Positions 11,995-21,450 of a stretch of 64,000 bases of DNA are shown here, one piece after another (the first letter of the stretch is position 1; every line of letters starts with the position of its first letter). The position numbers and the translations under genes were made by a program. Source of the stretch: Actinokineospora xionganensis (GTDB taxonomy: Bacteria > Actinomycetota > Actinomycetes > Mycobacteriales > Pseudonocardiaceae); the NCBI RefSeq assembly GCF_014323725.1, contig NZ_JABVED010000015.1, positions 117,633 through 181,632 on the forward strand, in the 5' to 3' direction. The notes below the pieces were generated by a model, which saw only the letters and a list, made by a program, of their open reading frames with translations, was not told where the DNA came from and made no database searches.

Positions 11995-12843
11995 ATGGAC
12001 ACCATGGGATTCGACGGCGACACCGAGCGAATGATCCGGGCGAACGAGGCCAACTGGGACGCGCGCACTCCGATCCACGTGGCCAGCGACTTCTACAGCG
12101 TGGCCACCCGCGACCCCGGCGACTGGTTCGCCGACTACGAGTGGTCCGACCTCGGCGACGTCGAGGGCAAGGATGTGGCCCACCTGCAGTGCCACATCGG
12201 CGCGGAGACCCTCGCGTTCGCCCGCCGCGGCGCGCGGGTGGTGGGGCTCGACATCAGTGGCGAGTCGGTTGCCGCCGCCCGACGGATCGCCGAGGCGGCC
12301 GGGCTGGCCGCACAGTACGTCCGGTCGGACGTCTACGCGGCGGCCGAGGCGTTGGGGCGCAACAGGTTCGACCTCGTCTACACCGGCAAGGGCGCGCTCT
12401 GCTACCTGCCCGACCTCACCGCGTGGGCCGCGCAGGTCAGCGCCCTGCTGCGCCCCGGGGGCCAGTTCTACCTCGTCGAGTTCCACCCGCTGCTCGACGC
12501 GCTCGGGCCGATCCCGGCCGCCGACGGGAGCGAGGACCTGCTGCTGCGCCACGACTACCTCGCGGGCCGCGGCCACCTCCGGATGGACGGGTCACGCACC
12601 TACACCGACGGTCCCGGCCTGCCCGACGACCTGGCGTACTACGAGTGGCGCCACGGCCTCGGCGAGATCGTCACCGCCCTCGTCCGCGCCAGGCTGCGGA
12701 TCACCCTGCTGCGCGAGTCCGAGGAGATCCCATGGTCCCGCTGGACGGCGATGACCAGCACCGCAGGGGTGTGGCACCGGCTGCCGGACAGCGCTCCACG
12801 CATCCCGCTGATGTTCGCTGTCAAGGCCGTCAAGGAGCCGTGA
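11995..12843 (+). CDS. Class I SAM-dependent methyltransferase
   Basis: A 282-residue cytoplasmic methyltransferase. The N-terminal signature RANEANWDARTPIHVAS and the altered motif I HLQCHIGAETLAFA followed by ARVVGLDIS mark a subfamily in which the usual GxGxG loop is replaced by QCHxG. Motif IV/post region includes FDLVYTGKGALCYLPD and LRPGGQFYLVEFHP. The substrate is unknown; relatives are annotated only as methyltransferases. The start could equally be the ATG at 12004. It is divergent from the sigma-factor gene with a 90-bp spacer, so shared control is possible. Confidence 0.85.
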   Translation: MDTMGFDGDTERMIRANEANWDARTPIHVASDFYSVATRDPGDWFADYEWSDLGDVEGKDVAHLQCHIGAETLAFARRGARVVGLDISGESVAAARRIAEAAGLAAQYVRSDVYAAAEALGRNRFDLVYTGKGALCYLPDLTAWAAQVSALLRPGGQFYLVEFHPLLDALGPIPAADGSEDLLLRHDYLAGRGHLRMDGSRTYTDGPGLPDDLAYYEWRHGLGEIVTALVRARLRITLLRESEEIPWSRWTAMTSTAGVWHRLPDSAPRIPLMFAVKAVKEP

Positions 12844-12880
12844 TCGGCTCGTTTCGGACAATGCGGCGCTTGCGGCAACG

Positions 12881-12892
12881 TAACCTGGTCGG
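12881..12892 (+). promoter_or_regulatory. Probable -10 box of a leaderless transcript
   Basis: TAACCT ends six bases before the GTG start of the transglycosylase at 12893, and no Shine-Dalgarno sequence is present. This spacing places the transcription start on the initiation codon. Confidence 0.5.
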
Positions 12893-13714
12893 GTGACGCC
12901 GACCTCCACTCCCGTGCCGCCGGCACCGCTGCCCCCGAGTCCTTCGCGACCCGGCAGGCGCGGGCTGGTCGCCCGGCTGCTGGTCGCCGCGGTCCTCCTG
13001 GCGACGGTCGCCGGAGCGGCGACGCTGGTCGTCAAGGCCGACCAACCCGCCGAACGCGAGACCGTGGAACGGTTCCGCGTGCCCGACCTGAATGTCGTGC
13101 CCGGCACCGCGCTTCCGCAGGCCAGGTCCCTGCCGAGCGGCTCGGACGTGCGCCTGTGGGCGGAGCGGGTCGGCCCGGCGACCGACATCCCGGTCCGCAC
13201 CCTGATCGCCTACGTCAACGCCGATCTCGCCACCCGCGCCGACAACCCCGGCTGCAACCTCACGTGGGCGACGCTCGCGGGCATCGGCCGCGTCGAGTCC
13301 CACCACGGCCATTTCCGCGGCACCCGCGTCACCGACGAGGGCAACCTCACCAAACCGATCATCGGCGTGCCGCTCGACGGGTCGCCCGGTGTGCAGGCCA
13401 TCCGCGACACCGATGGCGGCGCGCTCGACGGGGACCGCGAGTGGGACCGCGCGGTCGGCTCGATGCAGTTCCTCCCGACCACCTGGGGCAGGTGGGCGCA
13501 GCGCGCCAACGGCGACGGCGCCCCGCCCAACCCGCAGAACGTCGACGACGCCGCGCTCACCGCGGCCCGCTACCTGTGCGCGAGCGGCGGCGACCTCGCC
13601 ACCGGCGAAGGCTGGTGGAAGGCCGTGTTCACCTACAACAAGTCGCTGGAGTACGGCCGCGACGTCTACAGCGGCGCCGACGCCTACGCCCGCAAGGTCG
13701 CCGAACTCGGCTAG
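12893..13714 (+). CDS. Secreted or membrane-anchored lytic transglycosylase-like protein
   Basis: A 273-residue peptidoglycan hydrolase candidate. A Pro-rich cytoplasmic start is followed by one hydrophobic segment (residues 25-47), then an extracytoplasmic SLT domain. The catalytic Glu is expected in LAGIGRVESHHG; the goose-lysozyme-like AVGSMQFLPTTWGRW and the conserved pair PGCN / YLCASGG (likely disulfide) are present. It is related across the whole domain to the protein at 18456-19724, with DTDGGALDGDREWDRAVG matching DTDGGRYDGDNRWDRAVG. There is no C-terminal repeat tail here. Confidence 0.88.
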   Translation: MTPTSTPVPPAPLPPSPSRPGRRGLVARLLVAAVLLATVAGAATLVVKADQPAERETVERFRVPDLNVVPGTALPQARSLPSGSDVRLWAERVGPATDIPVRTLIAYVNADLATRADNPGCNLTWATLAGIGRVESHHGHFRGTRVTDEGNLTKPIIGVPLDGSPGVQAIRDTDGGALDGDREWDRAVGSMQFLPTTWGRWAQRANGDGAPPNPQNVDDAALTAARYLCASGGDLATGEGWWKAVFTYNKSLEYGRDVYSGADAYARKVAELG

Positions 13715-13724
13715 GACCTGGGCC

Positions 13725-14111
13725 CTAGCGGTCGCGCTGCAACGCGATCCGCGCGTTCACCTCGCCCAGCGCCTCCTGGTACTCCGGCAGCGGGTTCATC
13801 GCCACCGCGAGCCGCAGTTGGGTCAGCGCCTCGGCGAACCGGCTCTGCCGTTGCAGTGTGCGACCGAGCGCGAACATCGCGTAGTGATCAGTGGGATCGA
13901 GTTCCAGGACCCGGCGGAACGCCGCCTCGGCGCGCCGGAACTGCGCCGAGTTCAGATACGCCCGGCCCGCCAGCGACTGCACGCTCGGCGTGTCCGGCGC
14001 GGCCTCCAGGACCGGGCCCAGCGCGGCGAGGGCGTCCAGGGGTCTGTGGTGCGCGACCAGGGACTCCGCCCGCCGAAACGCCTCGAAGGTACCGCTGCCG
14101 TCCTCGCTCAT
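13725..14111 (-). CDS. Small TPR protein
   Basis: A 128-residue protein made almost entirely of about three tetratricopeptide repeats (for example QFRRAEAAFRRVLELDPTDH and RFAEALTQLRLAVAMNP), with a polar N-terminal MSEDGSGTF. It has no signal peptide or membrane segment, so it is a cytoplasmic protein-interaction scaffold with unknown partner. Its end is 10 bp from the convergent transglycosylase gene, and it is divergent from eno. Confidence 0.85.
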   Translation of the reverse strand: MSEDGSGTFEAFRRAESLVAHHRPLDALAALGPVLEAAPDTPSVQSLAGRAYLNSAQFRRAEAAFRRVLELDPTDHYAMFALGRTLQRQSRFAEALTQLRLAVAMNPLPEYQEALGEVNARIALQRDR

Positions 14112-14217
14112 AATCCGCTCACAATACGGGGGAGATTGATGTTCCTCGACCTCCGTACGGGGGTTGATCAGCGCCCGCCCGACGTGCCTTCGGCAAGCCG
14201 CCCACCCGCCCCGCTAG

Positions 14218-15546
<1,329 letters not shown>

Positions 15547-15551
15547 GTCCG

Positions 15552-16082
15552 ATGGCCGGGCGCGGAGGCGATCGGGGCGGCAGGCGCGGCGGGGCATCCG
15601 CCGCGCGCCGACCCGAGAGTGTCCGCCGCACGCGCCCGGCCGCGGCGGCTCCCGTGAAGGAGCCGCCCAAGCGGCAACCCGCCAAGCGCGCCACGCGGCT
15701 CGGCCCGCTCGGGCTGTCCACGACGCGCCGCGCCGCGGTGATCGCGACCGTCGTCGGCGCGCTGGCCCTGAGCGTGGCGGTGCCGTTGCGGACCTACCTG
15801 TCGCAGCGGTCCGACGTGCAGATACAGGAGCGGCGGCAGGCCGAGTTACGGGCCGAGGTCGAGGAACTGGAGCGGCGCAGGGCGCAGCTGGCCGATCCGG
15901 CGCAGATCCAGGCCGAAGCCAAGAGGAGATTGCGGTACGTGATGCCAGGGGAGACGCCCTACATGGTCGAGTTGCCCGCCGAGGCGGGTGGCCCCGGCGC
16001 GGGTCAGAAGCCGACCCACCCGATCTCGCAGCAGGCCTGGTACCAGGCGCTGTGGGACTCGGTGCACGGAGCGGGCCAGTGA
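15552..16082 (+). CDS. FtsB/DivIC-type septum formation initiator protein
   Basis: A 176-residue bitopic membrane protein of the divisome. A long basic, Arg/Ala/Pro-rich cytoplasmic part (residues 1-55) precedes one transmembrane helix (about 60-78, AAVIATVVGALALSVAVP). An extracytoplasmic coiled coil follows (QERRQAELRAEVEELERRRA), then the family tail RLRYVMPGETPYMVEL. The family bridges FtsQ and FtsL during septation. Only five bases separate it from eno. Codon 99 is a rare TTA. It overlaps the DUF501 gene by four bases. Confidence 0.92.
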   Translation: MAGRGGDRGGRRGGASAARRPESVRRTRPAAAAPVKEPPKRQPAKRATRLGPLGLSTTRRAAVIATVVGALALSVAVPLRTYLSQRSDVQIQERRQAELRAEVEELERRRAQLADPAQIQAEAKRRLRYVMPGETPYMVELPAEAGGPGAGQKPTHPISQQAWYQALWDSVHGAGQ

Positions 16083-16573
16083 CCCTCGAGCCCGTCACCG
16101 AGGCCGACATCGCCATGGTCGCCCAGCAGCTCGGTCGGGTGCCGCGCGGCACCCGGGCTGTCGCGGCCCGCTGTCCCAGCGGTCACCCGTCGGTGATCCA
16201 GACTAGCCCGCGGCTGGAGGACGGCACGCCGTTCCCCACGCTGTACTACTTGACCTGCAACAAGCTCGCGTCGCAGATCTCCACCCTGGAGACCACCGGT
16301 CTCATGAAGGAGATGACCGACCGGCTCGCCGAGGACGAGGCGCTGGCCGCGCAGTACCTTGCCGCGCACAACGACTACCTGGCCGAACGTGACGCCATCG
16401 AGTCGCTGGGCACCGACGTCAGCGCGGGCGGCATGCCCACCCGGGTCAAGTGCTTGCACGTGCACGTCGCCCACGCCTTGGCCAAGGGGCCCGGCGTCAA
16501 CCCGTTCGGCGACGAGGCCCTGGCCCTGCTGTCGGAGACCTACCCGACCGGCGACTGCGCCGCCCCGGCCTAA
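16079..16573 (+). CDS. DUF501 family protein
   Basis: A 164-residue cytoplasmic protein of unknown function, conserved in actinobacteria between ftsB-like and ppx genes. Conserved features are ARCPSGHPSVIQTSPRLEDG, PFPTLYYLTCN and a C-terminal VKCLHVHVAHALAKGPGVNP, with Cys and His residues that could bind metal. The GTG at 16079 overlaps the upstream stop (GTGA), implying translational coupling. Its 3' end overlaps the convergent aidB homologue by four bases. Confidence 0.92.
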   Translation: MTLEPVTEADIAMVAQQLGRVPRGTRAVAARCPSGHPSVIQTSPRLEDGTPFPTLYYLTCNKLASQISTLETTGLMKEMTDRLAEDEALAAQYLAAHNDYLAERDAIESLGTDVSAGGMPTRVKCLHVHVAHALAKGPGVNPFGDEALALLSETYPTGDCAAPA

Positions 16574-18201
16574 GCGGACGGCACCGCCAGGCCGGGCGTG
16601 ACCCGGTCGACCAGAGCGGCGGTGTCGACCTCGGCGGGCAGCACCCCGAGCACTCCGCTGCGCTCGCCGAGGCGCGAGGCCAGGAAGGCGTCGGCGACCT
16701 CGGGGGCGTGCCGGACCAGGAGACTTCCCTGCAGGCACAGCGTGATCAGCTCGGCGACGCGTCGGGCCCGCGCGGGTGTGGCCACCTCGATCTCCGATTC
16801 CAGGTTTGAGACCGCCGCGTCCAACCGGGAATCGGCGCCCATGGTCGTGGCGAGTTCCTCGAACAGGGCGTCCACACTGGACGGCTCACGCGACATCGCC
16901 CGCAGCACGTCGAGCGCGGTGACATTCCCCGAGCCCTCCCAGATGGACATCAGCGGTGCCTCCCGGTAGAGCCGTGGCATACCGGATTCCTCGACGTAAC
17001 CATTGCCGCCCAGACATTCCAGCGCTTCCGCCACGACCATCGGCGCGCGCTTGCAGACGAAGAACTTCGCCGCTGGCAGCGCGAGTCGCAGCAGCTCGCC
17101 GCCACTGTCCACTTCGGAGGCCAGGCGCAGCGCGAGTACGGTCGCCGCCTCGGACTCCAGCGCCAGGTCGGCGATCACCGCCGCCATGGCGGGCTGCTCG
17201 CGCAGCACGGCGCCGAATGCCGAGCGGTGGGCCACGTGGTGAGCCGCCTCCGACAGGGCGATCCGGATGCCCGCCGACGACCCGAGCACGCAGTCCAGCC
17301 GGGTCATGGTGACCATCTCGATGATCGTGCGGACCCCGCGGCCCTCCTCGCCGAGCCGCCAGCCGACCGCGTTCGCGTACTCGATCTCCGAGGAGGCGTT
17401 CGACTTGTTGCCGAGCTTGTCCTTGAGCCGCTGCAGCCGCAGCGCGTTGCGCGTGCCGTCGGGCAGCACTCGGGGAAGCACGAAGCAGGTGAGCCCGCCG
17501 GGGGCCTGGGCGAGGGTGAGGAACAGGTCGTTCATCGGCGCGGACGTGAACCACTTGTGCCCGACCAGGGTGTAGGTCCCGTCCGCGAGCGGGGTGGCGA
17601 CGGTCGTGTTCGCCCGGACGTCGGAACCACCCTGTTTCTCGGTCATCGACATCCCGGCGAGGAGCCCCGCCTTGGCGCTCGGCTCCCGCAGGCCCGGGTC
17701 GTAGACCGGTGAGACGAGTCCCGGCTCGAACCGCGCGGCCACCTCAGGGCTGTGCCGCAGCGCGGGCACGGCCGCGTAGGTCATCGAGATCGGGCAGCCG
17801 TGGCCCGCCTCGACCTGCGACCACACCATGAACGCCGCGGCCCGCCGCAGGTGCGCGTGGCCGCCGCCCGCCCACGGGGCGCCGTGTAGCCCGTGGGCCA
17901 CGGCGCGGCTCATCAGCCAGTGCCACGACGGGTGGAACTCGACCTCGTCGACCCGGTTGCCGTAGCGGTCGTGGGTGCGCAGGGTCGGCGGGTTCTCGTT
18001 GGCGAGCCTGCCGTGCTCGCGGGCGACCTCGGAGCCCGCTTCGACGGCCAGCGCCGACAGTGACCCGACGACGTCGTCCGATCCGAACGCCCGCAACGCC
18101 CCGACCAGTGCCGGATCGCAGGCCAGGGGGTCGAAACCGTGCAGAGGAGGGGCTTGGTTGGTGACCTTGTGGGTTGCGTCGAAGGGCTGCGGCGCGCTCA
18201 T
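16570..18201 (-). CDS. aidB: AidB-like acyl-CoA dehydrogenase family flavoprotein
   Basis: A 543-residue FAD protein closely resembling E. coli AidB, which is induced by alkylation damage and binds DNA. It shares the N-terminal VTNQAPPL element and several AidB blocks: CPISMTYA, GMSMTEKQGGSDVRANTT, LRLQRLKDKLGNKSNASSEI and PRLYREAPLMSIWEGSGN. An acyl-CoA dehydrogenase role on isovaleryl-type substrates is an alternative. No ada or alk genes lie nearby. The ATG at 18201 is preceded by a -10 box six bases upstream and no Shine-Dalgarno, so the transcript is probably leaderless. It faces into the eno cluster, splitting DUF501 from ppx. Confidence 0.9.
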   Translation of the reverse strand: MSAPQPFDATHKVTNQAPPLHGFDPLACDPALVGALRAFGSDDVVGSLSALAVEAGSEVAREHGRLANENPPTLRTHDRYGNRVDEVEFHPSWHWLMSRAVAHGLHGAPWAGGGHAHLRRAAAFMVWSQVEAGHGCPISMTYAAVPALRHSPEVAARFEPGLVSPVYDPGLREPSAKAGLLAGMSMTEKQGGSDVRANTTVATPLADGTYTLVGHKWFTSAPMNDLFLTLAQAPGGLTCFVLPRVLPDGTRNALRLQRLKDKLGNKSNASSEIEYANAVGWRLGEEGRGVRTIIEMVTMTRLDCVLGSSAGIRIALSEAAHHVAHRSAFGAVLREQPAMAAVIADLALESEAATVLALRLASEVDSGGELLRLALPAAKFFVCKRAPMVVAEALECLGGNGYVEESGMPRLYREAPLMSIWEGSGNVTALDVLRAMSREPSSVDALFEELATTMGADSRLDAAVSNLESEIEVATPARARRVAELITLCLQGSLLVRHAPEVADAFLASRLGERSGVLGVLPAEVDTAALVDRVTPGLAVPSA

Positions 18202-18213
18202 TACTTGAGAGTA
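18202..18213 (-). promoter_or_regulatory. Probable -10 box of leaderless aidB transcript
   Basis: On the minus strand TACTCT is followed by six bases and then the ATG of the AidB-like gene. Confidence 0.5.
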
Positions 18214-18455
18214 ATCCGCGTTGTCGTGCAACCTGAAGGACCGGCCATTCCGTCACGGACCAGTGACACATTGTGTCGCCGGTTAACAACAGGTACCCAG
18301 AAGTGCAGTTGTGTACAGACTTCCGGCCCTATTTGTCGCGAGATGTTACGAGGACGGTGACTCATGGCGATGAATGAGGCAGGGTAGACAGCCGGAGGAG
18401 CGTCACCCAGGTCGGTTACACGCCGGCGGCCAGACAAGCGAGGGGCTGATTTTCA
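18214..18455 (+). other. Divergent promoter and leader region of the transglycosylase gene
   Basis: About 240 bases less GC-rich than the surroundings separate the aidB and transglycosylase genes. They include CGGTTAACAACAGG near 18282, a purine-rich stretch and several short dyads. The length suits a regulated leader. I could not find the conserved core of the c-di-AMP riboswitch that often precedes such genes in actinomycetes, so I claim no RNA family. Confidence 0.4.
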
Positions 18456-19724
18456 GTGAGTGCGACGAAGTCCGGAGACTCCGGCAGGGGTAAGCGCACT
18501 GGCAAGCGACGCAGTGCGGTCGCCGCGGCGGGGGCGTTGATGATCGTTCCCGCGGTCGCGGCCGGTGAACCGGTGTACATCTCGGGTGAGGACGTCACCG
18601 ACGTGGCGCTCGCCAGCAGTGCGGGCGGCGGCCTGGTGGGTCTCACGGACCCGTCCGAGGTCAGCGCCGACGGCTCGCGCCCGGAGAACGGCGAACTCGG
18701 CTCGGAGGTGCTCGCCGCCGCTGGGGACCCCGGTGTCCTCGCGTTCGGCCACGGCCCGCTCCCGAGCGGGCCGCTTGGTATCCCGGGCACCATGCTCGAC
18801 GCGTACATGCGCGCGACGCAGACGATCAACACCACGACTCCGGGCTGCAACATGGAGTGGTCTCTGCTGGCCAGCATCGGCCGCATCGAGTCCAACCACG
18901 CCCGCGGCGGCCGGGTCGACGCGCACGGCAACACCGCGTCCCCGATCCTCGGCCCGGTCCTCAACGGCGGCGGCTTCGCCGCGATCAGCGACACCGACGG
19001 CGGCCGCTACGACGGCGACAACCGTTGGGACCGCGCGGTCGGGCCGATGCAGTTCATCCCGTCGACCTGGAAGGGCTACGCCTCCGACGGAAACGGTGAC
19101 GGCGAGACCAACCCGAACAACATCTACGACGCCACGGTCGGCTCGGCGAAGTACCTGTGCTCCGGCGGCATGAACATGGCCGACCCGCGCAACCGGGCCG
19201 CGGCGATCTGGCGCTACAACCACTCCGACAGCTACGTGCGCACCGTGATGGAGTGGGCCGTCGCGTACGCCAAGGGCGTCACCCCGGTGCCGACGACCCC
19301 GGTCAACGAGATCGAGCACCTCGGCGCGCCCGCGCCGGGTCCGAACCCGCCAGCCGGTGGCGTGATCACCCCGCCGTCGTCGACCACGGCGCCGGGCACC
19401 CCGCCGCCCGCGACCACGCAGCCGACGACCACGTCGGCCCCGTCGTCGTCGCCGTCCTCCTCGCCCAAGCCGACCACGACGACCCCGCCGCCGTCGTCCA
19501 CGCCGCCGAGCACGACGACCCCGCCGCCCACGACCACCCCGCCGTGCGAGCCCACGGCGACGCCGACGACCCCGCCGTCGACGACCCCGCCGCCGACGAC
19601 ACCCCCGGCCGGGGAGGAGCCCACGGACCCGTGCGCCACTCCCACGACCACCCCGCCGCCGACCACGACGACGACCCCCAGCGGTGAAGCGGGCTCGGCG
19701 ATCCCCACGAGCCCCACTCCCTGA
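18456..19724 (+). CDS. Secreted lytic transglycosylase with long Thr/Pro-rich tail
   Basis: A 422-residue extracellular protein. After a basic start there is a hydrophobic signal segment (residues 22-36), then a spacer of about 80 residues and an SLT-type catalytic domain (about 110-270). The expected Glu lies in LASIGRIESNHARGG, with AVGPMQFIPSTWKGY and the Cys pair PGCN / YLCSGG. From about residue 290 the sequence is almost only Thr, Pro and Ser, which would span the cell wall or be O-mannosylated. The GTG at 18456 is the first sensible start. A paralogous domain is encoded at 12893-13714. Confidence 0.88.
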   Translation: MSATKSGDSGRGKRTGKRRSAVAAAGALMIVPAVAAGEPVYISGEDVTDVALASSAGGGLVGLTDPSEVSADGSRPENGELGSEVLAAAGDPGVLAFGHGPLPSGPLGIPGTMLDAYMRATQTINTTTPGCNMEWSLLASIGRIESNHARGGRVDAHGNTASPILGPVLNGGGFAAISDTDGGRYDGDNRWDRAVGPMQFIPSTWKGYASDGNGDGETNPNNIYDATVGSAKYLCSGGMNMADPRNRAAAIWRYNHSDSYVRTVMEWAVAYAKGVTPVPTTPVNEIEHLGAPAPGPNPPAGGVITPPSSTTAPGTPPPATTQPTTTSAPSSSPSSSPKPTTTTPPPSSTPPSTTTPPPTTTPPCEPTATPTTPPSTTPPPTTPPAGEEPTDPCATPTTTPPPTTTTTPSGEAGSAIPTSPTP

Positions 19725-19727
19725 CCT

Positions 19728-19755
19728 TTATCCACAAGGGCACGGCTTATCCACA
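19728..19755 (+). promoter_or_regulatory. Two direct DnaA boxes 19 bp apart
   Basis: TTATCCACA occurs exactly at 19728-19736 and again at 19747-19755, in the same orientation, directly after the transglycosylase stop codon. This is the strong consensus DnaA box. Two exact copies within 28 bp are unlikely by chance. No dnaA, dnaN or AT-rich unwinding element is nearby, so this is not an origin. A DnaA-titration or regulatory site is possible. Confidence 0.45.
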
Positions 19756-19756
19756 G

Positions 19757-19837
19757 CCCCCACCCACAATCTGGGTTCCGTCACCCTCCGCCGATAGACT
19801 GGCCAAGGGACGTCCCCCCAGGGTGGGTGGGGGTTTT
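19757..19837 (+). terminator. GC-rich terminator-like structure with T-run
   Basis: CCCCCACCCAC at 19757-19767 pairs perfectly with GTGGGTGGGGG at 19823-19833, which is followed by TTTT. A shorter local hairpin using the C-run just before 19821 could form instead. It lies downstream of the transglycosylase gene. Confidence 0.5.
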
Positions 19838-20200
19838 GCCGTGCTCCGTGGCGATGTTTCCCGGCATGAGGCGCTCGGGCGTGAGGTGCGGGGTGTTCCA
19901 GCGTCAGGCGTTCCGGCGTGAGGTGCGAAGAGCCGGTCAAGGGTCGGTGGGTCGGCGTGGCCTTTGTGGGGCGAGTGGCTGGTCGTGGCCCCGGGCGGAT
20001 TGCCGAATAGGTGGCCGTCGCGGGTGATCGCGGATGCCGCAGCGGCGCCTGCCCGAGCTGCCGGCGGTAATCGGTCGGGCCTGCCCACTGTCCGAATAGA
20101 CCAACCGGCCGCCGAGGTCCGGCGTGGAGCGGCCGGGTTGCGCGTGCGCGATGTGGTGAAACCCGTCCCACACAAGCGGTCTGCGACACCTTGGGGTGTC
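19838..20200. other. Intergenic region with degenerate short repeats
   Basis: No convincing gene lies here on either strand. At 19864-19929 there are diverged copies of a GCGTGAGGTGCG-like unit mixed with GTTCCAGCGTCAGGCG-type spacers. The rest shows no structure I can name, up to the ppx promoter. Confidence 0.5.
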
Positions 20201-20213
20201 TAGGCTTCCGAGC
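20201..20213 (+). promoter_or_regulatory. Probable -10 box of leaderless ppx transcript
   Basis: TAGGCT is followed by seven bases and the ATG of the Ppx/GppA gene. No Shine-Dalgarno sequence is present. Confidence 0.5.
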
Positions 20214-21185
20214 ATGACGAGGGTTGCCGCGATCGACTGTGGAACGAACTCCATCCGCCTGCTCGTCGCCGATCTGACGCACCGCGGTGACGGGTCCGTC
20301 TGGTTGCGCGACGTTCACCGGGAAATGCGGATCGTGCGGCTGGGGCAGGGGGTGGACGCCACCGGCAGGTTGGCGCCCGAGGCCATCGAGCGCACCCGGG
20401 CCGCGCTGACCGACTACGTCGCGATCATGCGCCGCAAGGGGGCCGAGCGGGTCCGCATGGTCGCCACCTCCGCCACCCGCGACGCGGCCAATCGCGACGA
20501 GTTCTTCACGATGACCCGCGAGGTCCTCGGCGTGGAGGCCGAGGTGATCACCGGGGACGAGGAGGCCCGCCTGTCCTTCATCGGCGCCGTCGGCGACCTC
20601 GCGCCCGAGGACGGTCCCTTCCTGGTGACCGACATCGGCGGCGGCTCGACCGAATTCGTCGTCGGAAGCTGGGACGGGGTGAAGGCGACCATCCAGGCCG
20701 CCAAATCCGTCGACATCGGCTGCGTGCGGCTCACCGAGCGCGCCCTGCCCGACGACCCGCCCACCGAGCCGCAGATCGCCGAAGCCCGCAAGATCGCCGA
20801 CGACGTGTTGGCCGACGCCTTCGAGGCGGTCCCGGTGGGCCAAGCGCGGACGTGGGTCGGCGTCGCGGGCACGGTCACGACACTCTCCGCGCTTGTCCTA
20901 AATCTGCCGGCGTACGACTCGGACGAAATCCACCTGTCCCAACTGACCGCTTCCGGCATTCGTGACACGGCGCGCCGATTGCTCACGGTGGGTCACGACG
21001 AGCGGGCCGCGATGCCCGTCCTGCACCCCGGTCGGGTGGATGTGATCGGGGGCGGCGCTTTGATCGTGCAAAGTATCGCTGAGCGGCTATTTTCTGAGAC
21101 GGGTATCACAAAATTACTGGCCAGTGAACACGACATCCTGGATGGGATCGCCTTGTCGATCATTGAACCGCCTGACCCTGAGTGA
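20214..21185 (+). CDS. ppx: Ppx/GppA family exopolyphosphatase
   Basis: A 323-residue cytoplasmic phosphatase of the actin-like ATPase fold, releasing phosphate from polyphosphate or converting pppGpp to ppGpp. The phosphate-1 motif is VAAIDCGTNSIRLLVAD. The region with catalytic acid residues is TGDEEARLSFIGAV, the phosphate-2 motif is VTDIGGGSTEFV, and the adenosine region contains GVAGTVTTLSAL and VIGGGALIV. It has the short actinobacterial length without the C-terminal HD domain of E. coli Ppx. Codon 301 is a rare TTA. It completes the eno - ftsB-like - DUF501 - ppx neighbourhood, here interrupted by two unrelated genes. Confidence 0.93.
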   Translation: MTRVAAIDCGTNSIRLLVADLTHRGDGSVWLRDVHREMRIVRLGQGVDATGRLAPEAIERTRAALTDYVAIMRRKGAERVRMVATSATRDAANRDEFFTMTREVLGVEAEVITGDEEARLSFIGAVGDLAPEDGPFLVTDIGGGSTEFVVGSWDGVKATIQAAKSVDIGCVRLTERALPDDPPTEPQIAEARKIADDVLADAFEAVPVGQARTWVGVAGTVTTLSALVLNLPAYDSDEIHLSQLTASGIRDTARRLLTVGHDERAAMPVLHPGRVDVIGGGALIVQSIAERLFSETGITKLLASEHDILDGIALSIIEPPDPE

Positions 21186-21450
21186 CGAGGTGACCCGCGT
21201 CTCAACGATGACCTGGCAGTGATTGGACAATGGAAATGTTCGGCTACCGGTCACTTCCGGATCCAGATATCCCCCAAATGGATGAACATGGTTCGATTGT
21301 GACTCGTTTGTGACGCCCTCGAACGCCGGTCGATTCGCCCCTCGGGTTAACTTCCACTCACTTTCGGAGCGGGCGGTACCGCTTCGTGACGACGGAGCCC
21401 GATGGCGCACAGCCCGAAAGCACGTCGGACCCGAGCTTGGGAGGAGACCC
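21186..21450 (+). promoter_or_regulatory. Upstream region of the peptide transporter operon
   Basis: This stretch has clearly lower GC than the flanking genes. It carries a direct repeat TTGTGAC at 21297-21303 and 21308-21314, eleven bases apart (one helical turn), a plausible activator or regulator site. A strong Shine-Dalgarno (GGGAGGAG) precedes the ATG at 21451. No defined promoter could be assigned. Confidence 0.4.

Noticed and set aside
18236..18455. c-di-AMP (ydaO-type) riboswitch upstream of the transglycosylase
   Set aside because: Position and target fit, and AGGGTAGAC is suggestive, but I could not find the conserved CCGACAGCT-type core. A covariance search would decide.
19728..19755. 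Chromosomal replication origin
   Set aside because: Only two DnaA boxes are present, with no AT-rich region and no dnaA/dnaN genes.
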